The notes beneath the pieces were generated by a model, which was not told where the DNA came from, made no database searches, and saw only the letters and a program-made list of their open reading frames with translations. This document shows, piece by piece, positions 1 through 8,089 of a stretch of DNA of 20,668 bases. Where the stretch lies: positions 1-20,668 of the forward strand of contig CAYILR010000056.1 of assembly GCA_964364175.1 (NCBI GenBank). Direction: 5' to 3'. Each line of letters begins with the position of its first letter. Position 1 is the stretch's first letter. Source of the DNA: CAYILR01 sp964364175. GTDB lineage: Bacteria; Bdellovibrionota; UBA1018. The position numbers and the translations under genes were made by a program.

Positions 1-96
1 GATATTAGGAAGGCGGAAAAGGCAACTTTGATGCGCGACCTCTCCGAGGCACAGACAATAGCAGTTGTGTACTCAAGAAATAATGCTGTACGTTAA
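1..96 (+). CDS. Possible 3' end of an upstream gene (partial)
   Basis: The frame that begins at base 1 stays open for 31 codons and stops at TAA 94-96. The other two forward frames close within about 30 bases. The short peptide is rich in Ala, Arg and Leu and looks like ordinary coding sequence (it includes KATLMRDLSEAQ). The stop lies 17 bases before the GTG of the next gene, so the two could be co-transcribed. No family can be recognised from so little, and 31 open codons can occur by chance. Confidence 0.3.
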   Translation, partial: DIRKAEKATLMRDLSEAQTIAVVYSRNNAVR

Positions 97-113
97 ATAA
101 GGGGTATTTCAGG

Positions 114-3100
114 GTGCTTTTCAGCCGAAAGAACATCATCATCACGCTCATTTTTTTTGCATTCCTCACGGGTTGCGCTGAGGAAAAAAAATCTGGGAGT
201 GACACAAGTGGAGGAGGCGAAACTCCTTCCGGCGGAAGCGATTCAACCGGACCCACTACACAGCCCGGCAGCACTTCGGGTGCAGGTGGAACTACCACGA
301 TTACCGCTCCCGCGATCAGCAATAATTCGCCAGCCATTGTCTCACCTGTGACCAACCCTCATACCTCGAACCAAACTTCACTCACCATTTCTGGAAACTG
401 CGGAAGCGCACAGACAGTCCAACTGAGTGGAGACGGATCAGCTACCACTCCTTGCAACGCTGGTACTTATGAATTCTCTACAAACCAACCTGCAGACGGC
501 ACTTATCATTACCAAATTATGTCAACCGCCTCTGGAATCGGAGGATCGACCTCGTTGCTCGGCAGTTTGACGTGGATCTTGGACACTCAGCCACCCGCTG
601 CTCCCAGCATCAGTCTTCCGATGGTCAATCCATTCACATCCAGCGGCAATAGCTTGAACCTATCCGGCACCTGCGAAGCAGGAGCAACACTCACTCTCTC
701 GGGAGCTTCCAATAGCTCCGCTTCGTGCTCGGGAGGAAATTTTTCATTTGATCTTTCACAATCGACTGACGCTACATACACATTTCAAATCACTCAAAAA
801 GACGTGGCCGGAAATGTTTCTGCTCCAGCATCGTTCCAGTGGATCCGTACCAGCGCAGGAGTACCTCCACCGACGATCACGGATCCCAATACACCTAATT
901 TTTATTCAAACGCATCTCACCTGACTCTTTCGGGTTCTTGCGTGTCAGGAAACACAGTGATTGTCAGTGGTGATGACAACCAATCAGCTCCCTGCAGTTG
1001 GAACTCGTACACAATCACAATTAATAAAACAATCGACGCTAATTATAATTTCAACCTAGTTCAACAAGATGGCTCGGGGAACATTTCCCCACAAATAGCA
1101 TTTAACTGGACTCGCGACACAGTCGCACCGAGTGCTCCGGTGATCGACCAGCCCACATCCAACCCCTACGTCGGATTAAATTCCAATCTGAACCTCACTG
1201 GTTTTTGTGAGCCTGGTGGAACGGTAGTTTTGTACGGTGATTCTCCCCTTGCCCAGGTTTGCGATGCGGGGACGTTCAGCTTCAATCTGATTCAATCGGC
1301 TGATGGAACATACGATTACAGCCTCTTACAAACTGATCGAGCCGGAAATGGTTCAGCTACAGTTACATTCCAATGGATTCGAGACAGCAGCGCTCCTCCT
1401 ACTCCTGTCATCACACAGCCCGCCGCACCCAACATCACCACTAACACGTCATCAATGAATATCCAGGGATCTTGCGTGACGGGCTACGCAGTGACTTTGT
1501 TTGATGGCATCACCGAGCAAAATTTTACTTGCTCTTCAAATACATTCAACTACTCCGTCAACCAAACCGCTGACGGCACATACTTCTACTCGATTTGGCA
1601 AAGCAGCCTGGCAGGAATCGACTCGAACTCCGCCTCATTGATCTGGACCAGAGACACTCTGGCACCCGCTGCTCCCGCTATTCTCAGTCCTAGCACCAAC
1701 CCCTTCGTTTCCAGTGGAACACTGAACATCAGTGGAACTTGTGAAATCGATGCAATCGTCCACCTCACAGGAGACGCCACGCAGCAAGTCGTTTGCAACG
1801 CTCTTGGAAATTTCACGTTGTCTCCGTCTATTGCCTCAGATGGTACTTACATATTTCAGATCTATCAATCCGATTCAGCTGGCAATGATTCAGGCTCACA
1901 GAACGTGACATGGACTCGAGACTCATCCACTCCTGACAGTCCAACAATTGCCTCTCCATCAATCAACCCTGTTTACTCGAACGGAGATCCGCTGACGATT
2001 TATGGCGGATGCATCACAGGTTATACAGTGACACTTTCCGGTGATGTGCTCACAACCGAAGTCCTAAGCCCCGTAGGAAACTTCACACAAATCTGCACCA
2101 ACTCGTCTTATACTTTTACTGTAGGAAAATCACTCGACGGGACCTATCAATTGGGGATCAAGCAAACCAGCTTATCTCAAATCGATTCCGCAACGACATC
2201 ATTGCAATGGATACGAGACACGGTCGTCCCCAGCACGACAATCACCAGCGCACCTGCGAATCCCAATTTTGCTGCTGGCGTGAATTTCTCTTTCATCTCG
2301 GATGACCCTTCTGCGACTTTCGAATGCAGTTTGGATGGGGGAGCCTATAGCTCGTGCTCATCTCCACATGCTCTGAGCAACGTACCCAACGGATCACACA
2401 CGCTCTCGGTGCGTGCTGTGGACGATGCCGACAACAAAGACGGAACTCCAGCAACTACCACCTGGATGCAAGCTTTTGGAAAAGCAGTCGCACTCTATCA
2501 TATGAATGTTTCTGCCCCGAGCGCGGACAGCAGCTTATTTACCATGTACCCGAATTCCTTGGTTGGAACGCTGCAAACAGACGCAGGAAAATTCGGAACC
2601 AGCTTAAATTTGACTGGAACCGTATTCCCGACTGTTACTGATAATGTCATCCAAGATATTATGACTACTCAAATGACAGTAGAAAGCTTCTTAAAATTAA
2701 AAACTCTGCCCACGGGCTACGCATCCATTGTTTCAAAGTGGGGAAATTCTGGACAATTCAGCTGGGAATTCGGAATTCGTTACAGCAGTAACACTTATAA
2801 ATTATATCTAAAAATTGGATATAATTTAGGAAAATCATCCAAAACCATCTTTTCTAGTGCATTAACAGCCGCGCAAGTCAGTGCTCTCACCGCAGGATTC
2901 AATCACGTTGCGGCCACCTGGAACAGTGGGGCTATTGCGTTCTACTTTGGGGGCACACTCATCAACACTACCAGTACTACGGTCACCTCAACCCTCTTCA
3001 AGACAACCATTCCTCCGCTTCGCATTGGAACAAATATCGGTGGCAACAAACTCAATGGTTGGCTCGATGAATTGCGCATTAGCCAAACTGTGCGATGGAG

Positions 3101-3143
3101 CAGCTCATTCACGGTACCCACAGCGGAATATTCGGGAGATTGA
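114..3143 (+). CDS. Large surface lipoprotein: tandem Ig-like modules plus LamG-like domain
   Basis: This 1009-residue protein probably sits on the outer membrane as a binding or adhesion protein. The GTG start is preceded by GGGG at 101-104, nine bases upstream. The N-terminus is a lipoprotein signal with lipobox LTGC and lipidated Cys21. The next residue is Ala, which fits outer-membrane sorting. A Gly/Ser/Thr-rich linker follows to about residue 73. Seven modules of about 90 residues then repeat (starting near 74, 160, 250, 339, 428, 518 and 607). Each carries a SGxC...C cysteine pair, a DGTY-like strand and a closing WxRD. An eighth module (about 706-784) is of a different type, with FECSLDGG. 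The C-terminal part (about 785-1005) looks like a concanavalin/LamG jelly roll (AATWNSG, GWLDELRIS). The ligand is unknown. The family call rests on repeat pattern only. The next gene follows after 8 bases. Confidence 0.85.
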   Translation: MLFSRKNIIITLIFFAFLTGCAEEKKSGSDTSGGGETPSGGSDSTGPTTQPGSTSGAGGTTTITAPAISNNSPAIVSPVTNPHTSNQTSLTISGNCGSAQTVQLSGDGSATTPCNAGTYEFSTNQPADGTYHYQIMSTASGIGGSTSLLGSLTWILDTQPPAAPSISLPMVNPFTSSGNSLNLSGTCEAGATLTLSGASNSSASCSGGNFSFDLSQSTDATYTFQITQKDVAGNVSAPASFQWIRTSAGVPPPTITDPNTPNFYSNASHLTLSGSCVSGNTVIVSGDDNQSAPCSWNSYTITINKTIDANYNFNLVQQDGSGNISPQIAFNWTRDTVAPSAPVIDQPTSNPYVGLNSNLNLTGFCEPGGTVVLYGDSPLAQVCDAGTFSFNLIQSADGTYDYSLLQTDRAGNGSATVTFQWIRDSSAPPTPVITQPAAPNITTNTSSMNIQGSCVTGYAVTLFDGITEQNFTCSSNTFNYSVNQTADGTYFYSIWQSSLAGIDSNSASLIWTRDTLAPAAPAILSPSTNPFVSSGTLNISGTCEIDAIVHLTGDATQQVVCNALGNFTLSPSIASDGTYIFQIYQSDSAGNDSGSQNVTWTRDSSTPDSPTIASPSINPVYSNGDPLTIYGGCITGYTVTLSGDVLTTEVLSPVGNFTQICTNSSYTFTVGKSLDGTYQLGIKQTSLSQIDSATTSLQWIRDTVVPSTTITSAPANPNFAAGVNFSFISDDPSATFECSLDGGAYSSCSSPHALSNVPNGSHTLSVRAVDDADNKDGTPATTTWMQAFGKAVALYHMNVSAPSADSSLFTMYPNSLVGTLQTDAGKFGTSLNLTGTVFPTVTDNVIQDIMTTQMTVESFLKLKTLPTGYASIVSKWGNSGQFSWEFGIRYSSNTYKLYLKIGYNLGKSSKTIFSSALTAAQVSALTAGFNHVAATWNSGAIAFYFGGTLINTTSTTVTSTLFKTTIPPLRIGTNIGGNKLNGWLDELRISQTVRWSSSFTVPTAEYSGD

Positions 3144-3151
3144 AATATTAT

Positions 3152-4213
3152 ATGATCACCTTGATTTTCTTAGTCGGACCCCTTTTACTTTCGAACGGAT
3201 TTTCCACCGAGCTCGCAAGAGAATACACATTAGAAACAGAAACCGGAAAAATCATTTTCTGCCATTCTCACGATGAATCTGGTTCGTTCTCCCTGATCTG
3301 CTCGGACAGCGGCGAAGGGTATTTGCTGTCCTTTCAAAATGAATCTTGGACTGGATTTAAATTGCGCCGATCGGGAGTTCCCACTTTTGTCCGGATCTTA
3401 GCCCCACCCAAATATTTTTCTGACACTCAGCGGATGACAAAAAACCGACCTCATTGCAATGATCGAGAATCGCGTCTTGAGCAAGTAGCTGAAGAAGTCA
3501 GGCTTTTTTCGTATCCAAAAACTGGTGCACTTTCAGAAAAAACACTCAATTCCCCCATTCGAGTACCCGGGCCCCATGTTGCACTGGGAAGGAACCGCCC
3601 TTTGCTCAACCTGATCAATGATCAATGGATCAACGCTGACGATCGAATCAAAACACTCGTCAACGAGTCAATTGCTTTGCTCAAGACACAAAAAGACTGG
3701 AACCATAAAACCACGCCCGAACAAATCAATTCGATCTGGAAGGTGGTCTCGCAAGTGGCTCAAGAAAAAGGCTGGAACGAACGCGAAAAACCTGATTTTG
3801 AAACACTTCTGAAAGTAGCTTTTGCAGTAGGCTACTCTGCAGATGCTAGCGGAAATTTTGCAGTTCCGATGCACAACGGAAGCAACGATAAGACTTTTCA
3901 CTTTTTCCTCAACGCGATGTTGGCCAGCCAAGGAGAGGTTTTTTCTAATTTAACCACGCGGTTCGTCGGTGTTCTCAAAGAATCCTTGTTTGATACGGAG
4001 TACGAAAAACAAGACCTGGAATACAACATCTGGGGGAAATATTTTGGGTCTCAAAGTACACCCTCGGTCTCCAGGCTGAACGAACCTGCAGATTACAGAA
4101 AAGGAAACCGAGAAAAAAAATTGCAACGAGAGCTGGAAATTCAATCTCAAATCGGCACTAAAATTCATTCTGTGAAAGATTTTGTGGACGACTTAGCAAA
4201 ATACTTGCCCTAG
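3152..4213 (+). CDS. Secreted protein of unknown function with a DKxxH/KE/DxxxN motif set
   Basis: This 353-residue protein starts with a Sec signal peptide (MITLIFLVGPLLLSNGFS), which argues for ATG 3152. A longer in-frame reading from 3095 would run inside the preceding lipoprotein gene. A GGGAG lies 13 bases upstream, which is rather far. The gene starts 8 bases after the lipoprotein gene, so the two are probably one operon and the protein may act in the cell envelope. The N-terminal half has three cysteines (one each in IFCHSH, LICSDS and PHCNDR) and no domain I recognise. Near the C-terminus are D246-K247-x2-H250, K276-E277-x3-D281 and D288-x3-N292-x2-G295. This spacing resembles the DKxxH, KExxD and DxxxNxxG signature of small membrane families such as VanZ-like and DUF2279 proteins, but here it is not in an obvious membrane segment. 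Function is not assigned. Confidence 0.8.
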   Translation: MITLIFLVGPLLLSNGFSTELAREYTLETETGKIIFCHSHDESGSFSLICSDSGEGYLLSFQNESWTGFKLRRSGVPTFVRILAPPKYFSDTQRMTKNRPHCNDRESRLEQVAEEVRLFSYPKTGALSEKTLNSPIRVPGPHVALGRNRPLLNLINDQWINADDRIKTLVNESIALLKTQKDWNHKTTPEQINSIWKVVSQVAQEKGWNEREKPDFETLLKVAFAVGYSADASGNFAVPMHNGSNDKTFHFFLNAMLASQGEVFSNLTTRFVGVLKESLFDTEYEKQDLEYNIWGKYFGSQSTPSVSRLNEPADYRKGNREKKLQRELEIQSQIGTKIHSVKDFVDDLAKYLP

Positions 4214-4374
4214 GATGCAGGCATTTCCGCATGCGGTGAGGACGACACAGGTCAGCAGATACTGATGGTCTACCGCGAGTCTGACCGACATGTGGGAAGT
4301 ACGGGTGTATTATGGTTAGCAGGATTTGATTCACAAACTCTGACTCCACTCTTCAAACGCAAACTCTGATCTGA

Positions 4375-4449
4375 TGGTTGGGCTGATTGGGGTTGAACCA
4401 ACGACCCTCCGCGTGTGAAGCGGATGCTCTGCCACTGAGCTACAGCCCA
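4375..4449 (-). tRNA. tRNA-Val (anticodon CAC)
   Basis: The reverse complement folds as a complete cloverleaf. The 7-bp acceptor is TGGGCTG/CAGCCCA, followed by T8 A9. The D arm is GCTC/GAGC. The anticodon stem is TCCGC/GCGGA around loop TTCACAC, so the anticodon is CAC, reading GUG. There is a 5-base variable loop and a T arm GTTGG-TTCAACC-CCAAT. The discriminator base is A, and the CCA end is encoded (TGG at 4375-4377 on the plus strand). The body is 72 nt plus CCA. It stands alone, opposite in strand to both neighbours. Confidence 0.95.
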
Positions 4450-4454
4450 TCATC

Positions 4455-4482
4455 AAAATAGAAGTCCAGTGCTTACCGTCAA
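4455..4482 (-). promoter_or_regulatory. Candidate sigma70-type promoter of tRNA-Val
   Basis: On the minus strand TTGACG (4477-4482) and TATTTT (4455-4460) are separated by 16 bases. The -10 box ends five bases before the tRNA 5' end, so transcription would start at or within a base or two of the mature end. The position is good and the matches moderate. No start-site data are available. Confidence 0.4.
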
Positions 4483-4549
4483 TATATCGCCGTTGTCAAT
4501 CGTGTAAAAATTCTAGTAATATCAAACGAATGGAATCACGGAGGAGCTA

Positions 4550-5485
4550 GTGCCAGGACAATTCATCAGCGTCAGTATCGAAGATATTCTCATTGGTCAG
4601 CCGCTGCCCTCCTCTTTGTATATTTACATCGATTTTCGATTTATCACTTTTCGCGCGGGCGGAGATACGATCGACCGAAACACTTATGACCGTCTTACGG
4701 TAAAAAATGTCAAAAATCTCTTTGTAATGGACGAAGAGCACAAGGCCTTCGTTGATTGGGTGAAACGCTCCAAAGAACAGGTCAAACACTTGGAAACCGC
4801 CGCCAGCCAGCACCTCAACGAGGAGCGTGTCGAGGTGAAACGCAAAATCATGGATCTCTTCAGATCCCAACATCCCGACAAGCAAGTCGCCCAGGTTTTG
4901 GAATCCAGCAAAAAGATGGTCGACGAGGTGATGAAGTTCCCTTACGCCATGCAGTCTTTGCAACAATTGCAAGTTTACTCTCGCGGCACGGCAGACCACT
5001 CGATCAACGTCAGTGTTTTATCGACCTACCTTGCGATGAATATGGGGTATTCCCATAATTTGATTCTTCAGCATGTCAGCGCAGGGGGATTGCTGCATGA
5101 TATGGGAAAAATGCTCGTACCGGTTGAAGATGGCGAGAATACAGAAACAACTGAACAGAAAATGAAGCAGCACCCACTCTTAGGGATTCAAGCCATCGAA
5201 CAAAATGCAAAAGTCCCCAACGAAGTCAAAATGATCATCGCTCAGCACCATGAAAACTACGATGGTACCGGTTTTCCAAAAAAACTCCGAGGCTCCGCCA
5301 TCTATGATTTGGCTCGAATCGTTGCGATTGCAAACGCCTTCGACAACTTGGTCACAGAGGCACCCGCAGGCAGCATGCTGGATCGGCAAAAGTGGGCTCT
5401 GAAAGAAATCGACCAAGTCCTTTTCAGAAAATTTGATCCGATCAAATTAGAAAAATCGATTAAAATTCTGAAGCTAGGTCTTTAA
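4550..5485 (+). CDS. HD-GYP domain protein, probable cyclic-di-GMP phosphodiesterase
   Basis: This 311-residue cytoplasmic protein probably hydrolyses the second messenger cyclic di-GMP. The GTG start follows GGAGGAG at 4540-4546. Residues 1 to about 75 form a beta-rich N-terminal domain of unknown ligand. A helical, charged linker follows (about 75-135). The HD-GYP domain (about 140-300) has the metal-binding pair H183-D184 in LLHDMGK and the diagnostic stretch H233-H234-E-x2-D238-G-T-G-F-P243, so the GYP triad reads GFP. A conserved DHS lies ahead of the HD pair and FDNL near the end. There is no receiver domain, so its input is unclear. HD-GYP proteins set the switch between motile and sessile or predatory states in several proteobacteria. 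The Y-to-F change is a mild variant and activity is still likely. It appears to be a single-gene unit. Confidence 0.88.
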   Translation: MPGQFISVSIEDILIGQPLPSSLYIYIDFRFITFRAGGDTIDRNTYDRLTVKNVKNLFVMDEEHKAFVDWVKRSKEQVKHLETAASQHLNEERVEVKRKIMDLFRSQHPDKQVAQVLESSKKMVDEVMKFPYAMQSLQQLQVYSRGTADHSINVSVLSTYLAMNMGYSHNLILQHVSAGGLLHDMGKMLVPVEDGENTETTEQKMKQHPLLGIQAIEQNAKVPNEVKMIIAQHHENYDGTGFPKKLRGSAIYDLARIVAIANAFDNLVTEAPAGSMLDRQKWALKEIDQVLFRKFDPIKLEKSIKILKLGL

Positions 5486-5509
5486 TTCTGTCTTGCACTC
5501 TTAATTCAT

Positions 5510-5537
5510 TTGACTCTCAAATTATTCTTATTACACT
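5510..5537 (+). promoter_or_regulatory. Candidate sigma70-type promoter of the DUF3015 gene
   Basis: TTGACT (5510-5515) and TACACT (5532-5537) are spaced by 16 bases in an AT-rich gap. A start near 5544 would leave a leader of about 50 bases before the ATG at 5595, with TTGGAGAAAG just upstream of it. The match is moderate and found by eye. Confidence 0.35.
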
Positions 5538-5594
5538 CTAAGTGAAGCAATATTTTTTATAAACTTTTACAAGAATTATTGGAGAAAGAATCTC

Positions 5595-6089
5595 ATGGAT
5601 ATCAGAGCACTAGGAGTCATAACCGCATTTGGGATGATCTTAACTTTCAGCGCTTCTGCGGATGATGCAAGCTCCGGATGCGGACTGGGATGGCAGGTCA
5701 GCAAGAAGAATTCATTGCTATCCAGTTCGATTCGAAACACCACCAATGCAACCAGCTCAAATCAAACCTATGGCATGACCTCAGGCACTTCGGGTTGTGC
5801 GAAACACTCAATCGTGCAAAACGACAAGGCCCCCCTTCACTATACTGAAGCCAACTATGGTAATTTGGTTTCAGAAATGGCTCAGGGCAAAGGCGAGTTT
5901 CTTCGCACCTATGCGGCTGTGTTGGGATGCTCACCTGCAGCGTTCGAAGATTTTTCCAATATGACTCGCACCCATTACTCTGATATTATTCCTCACGATC
6001 AAGTCACACCAGATACCTTGCTCAAAGAAGTCCGAACTCAGATCAAAAATGATTCTCGCCTAGCTGTACTCTGCGATTCTTTTGTCTAG
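5595..6089 (+). CDS. DUF3015 family secreted protein
   Basis: This 164-residue exported protein has a signal peptide (MDIRALGVITAFGMILTFSA, cleavage near SASA/DD). The mature N-terminus has the signature I associate with DUF3015: a GCGLGWQV start, a hydrophobic strand, then NTTNATSSNQTYGMTSGTSGC. The two cysteines around this region probably pair. The C-terminal half is helical, with a further cysteine at LGCSPA and one near the end (VLCDSF). The ATG is preceded by GGAGAAAG, which gives a good start. The gene has its own candidate promoter and a strong terminator, so it seems to be expressed alone. The family is common in proteobacterial envelopes and has no established biochemical role. Confidence 0.85.
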   Translation: MDIRALGVITAFGMILTFSASADDASSGCGLGWQVSKKNSLLSSSIRNTTNATSSNQTYGMTSGTSGCAKHSIVQNDKAPLHYTEANYGNLVSEMAQGKGEFLRTYAAVLGCSPAAFEDFSNMTRTHYSDIIPHDQVTPDTLLKEVRTQIKNDSRLAVLCDSFV

Positions 6090-6108
6090 AACCCATTTAG
6101 TGTTTTCT

Positions 6109-6147
6109 AAAAGAGGGAAGTTTTTGCTATCAACACTTCCCTCTTTT
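6109..6147 (+). terminator. Rho-independent terminator after the DUF3015 gene
   Basis: A 13-bp perfect stem pairs AAAAGAGGGAAGT (6109-6121) with ACTTCCCTCTTTT (6135-6147) around a 13-base loop. It is followed by a T-rich tract (CTTTTCTTTC). It begins 19 bases after the stop codon. The A-rich left arm means it could also stop transcripts arriving from the right. Confidence 0.85.
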
Positions 6148-6183
6148 CTTTTCTTTCTGTCTCAACTGATCTAAATTTCTGCA

Positions 6184-8085
6184 GTGCATAGACTGTTCAT
6201 TCTTCTTTCTCTTCTCACCTCCCCAGCCTGGGCTACAACGACATCCGATGACTCGCTCAAAACTCTTTCTGAATCCGTTTACTGGCGACGATTGCTGCAC
6301 TATCAAAAAACCCTTTTCCATTTCTGGGGTCAAAAAAGCGTCATGGATGGAAGTCAGTTTTTCTTTGCAAGGGATGGACGCACGAATCCTTTGAGTGAGC
6401 TCAAAGCTAGCATTGATGCTTTTGGTCGCGATGATCTGAGCGTTGGCACTTTAGGCCAACATCCACAATGTGCTTTTCCAGAACGATACCGTTTTCTGAA
6501 GCAAGAGCTCCAATTAAAAACTGCCGATGTGGACTGTCCTGATTTTCTGGAATGGAAAGCTAGCCTCAAAGCAGACTCACTCACGCTGGTTTTCTCTGCA
6601 GCTTTTCCAAATAGCCCAGCCTCCATGTTTGGCCACACATTACTGCAGCTGAATCAAAAAAACGTTCTGGCAAAAAATTCTTCAGAGAAACATCCCTTGC
6701 TCAACTACGGTATCAATTCCTCCGCCATGATGCCCCTCGATGAAAATCCCATGCGATATGTCGTGTTCGGACTCCTGGGTGGATACGATGGATATTTCTC
6801 AATTGCTCCCTATTATCTCAAGGTCAACGAGTACAATAACTCCGAGAGCCGTGATCTTTGGGAATACGAACTCAATCTCACTTCCTCACAGATTGAACAC
6901 ATGATCAACCACCTTTGGGAACTCTATGCGACCTCTACCTTTGACTATTATTTTTTGGATGACAACTGCTCTTACCAAATCCTGAGCTTGCTTGAAGTTG
7001 CAAATCCGGCGTGGGATTTGACACGTCGATTCAACGTTTATGTACTCCCTGCAGACACCATCAAAGCCATTCAAGACTATCCGGGCGCTATCACTCGCGT
7101 GGACTTTAGACCCTCTCTTCAAAAAAGACTGATTGCGCAGGTGGAATCCCTGAATCCATCCGAGCGGGCCGATTACAAAGGGGTGATCGCTGGAGAAAAA
7201 TCTCCACAAGAGGTCCCCGGAAACACCACACTCGATGCTCTGATTACATTTTATGAATATCGTCAATATAACAAAAGCAAAGGTCTTCCCGAGACTGAAA
7301 AAAAAACCCTCAGAGAGATTCTGATTCAAAGATCTAAAGTTGAAAACCCAAAAGAACCCACTCCATTTGAATATTCAAAAAATTCTCGTCCCGATCTAGG
7401 ACATCATTCAACTTCCGCAGGTTTACAGTTTGGATTCCGAAACGATCGCGGTAAAAAAATAGAACTCAAATCTAGATTTGGACTCCATGATTTGCTCAAT
7501 CATGATTTGGGTTATGAACCTTACACACAAGTGGAGAGTACGGGTGGGAGTATTGATTTTCTTTTGGAAGAAAAAAAAATAAAATTGAACTCCCTGACAC
7601 TCATCGAAATCACTTCGCTTTATCCATTCAACTTCGTTGACCCCAAACCCTCTTGGACGATCGGATCAAAATTAGATAACTTCAAAGATCTGCAATGCAG
7701 TTATTGCTATGGTCTCATTCTCGAAGGAGGAGCAGGCCTGAGCAGTGAAATCATCAAAGAAAAAGCTTTAGTTTATTTTCTAGCGATTGCTCACGCGGAG
7801 GCCGGAAAAGAAATTCCAAAAATCGTTCGAACCGGACCTGGCGTCAATCTAGCTGCCATCCTGTCTCCTCTGAATCACTACAAACTAATTTTGAGTGCAA
7901 AAACTTATTATGACTTAGTTGGATCTTTGAAGAAAAGAATGTTTGGTCGTTTTGAAGTCAATCAATCCTTTGCTCTCAACCGGTCTTTTGATTTGCGCTG
8001 GGTTTCTACTTTTATTCCCAGTTTTTTTAGAGTTACCCATACACCATTTTATGAATTAGGGTTAAATCTGAATTATTATTTTTAA
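6184..8085 (+). CDS. DUF4105 (Lnb_N-type) envelope protein with probable C-terminal beta-barrel
   Basis: This 633-residue protein starts at GTG 6184 with a signal peptide (MHRLFILLSLLTSPAWA/TT). No Shine-Dalgarno sequence is visible. The central domain carries DUF4105 hallmarks: PNSPASMFGHTLLQ with H151, then a DDNCSYQ block with C262. A conserved His before a later Asn-Cys is also the order seen in circularly permuted NlpC/P60-like thiol hydrolases, so a catalytic His/Cys pair is possible (inference). From about residue 400 the sequence becomes strand-like with alternating aromatics and ends in NLNYYF. A terminal Phe is typical of outer-membrane beta-barrels. The gene is followed after 4 bases by a lipoprotein hydrolase gene, which suggests a shared envelope lipid or peptidoglycan task. 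The substrate is not known. Confidence 0.85.
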   Translation: MHRLFILLSLLTSPAWATTTSDDSLKTLSESVYWRRLLHYQKTLFHFWGQKSVMDGSQFFFARDGRTNPLSELKASIDAFGRDDLSVGTLGQHPQCAFPERYRFLKQELQLKTADVDCPDFLEWKASLKADSLTLVFSAAFPNSPASMFGHTLLQLNQKNVLAKNSSEKHPLLNYGINSSAMMPLDENPMRYVVFGLLGGYDGYFSIAPYYLKVNEYNNSESRDLWEYELNLTSSQIEHMINHLWELYATSTFDYYFLDDNCSYQILSLLEVANPAWDLTRRFNVYVLPADTIKAIQDYPGAITRVDFRPSLQKRLIAQVESLNPSERADYKGVIAGEKSPQEVPGNTTLDALITFYEYRQYNKSKGLPETEKKTLREILIQRSKVENPKEPTPFEYSKNSRPDLGHHSTSAGLQFGFRNDRGKKIELKSRFGLHDLLNHDLGYEPYTQVESTGGSIDFLLEEKKIKLNSLTLIEITSLYPFNFVDPKPSWTIGSKLDNFKDLQCSYCYGLILEGGAGLSSEIIKEKALVYFLAIAHAEAGKEIPKIVRTGPGVNLAAILSPLNHYKLILSAKTYYDLVGSLKKRMFGRFEVNQSFALNRSFDLRWVSTFIPSFFRVTHTPFYELGLNLNYYF

Positions 8086-8089
8086 ATTT

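Noticed and set aside
4214..4374. Gap between the secreted protein gene and the tRNA examined for a second tRNA or small RNA
   Set aside because: Only a short direct repeat (AAACTCTGA twice) is seen; no cloverleaf, promoter or open frame stands out.
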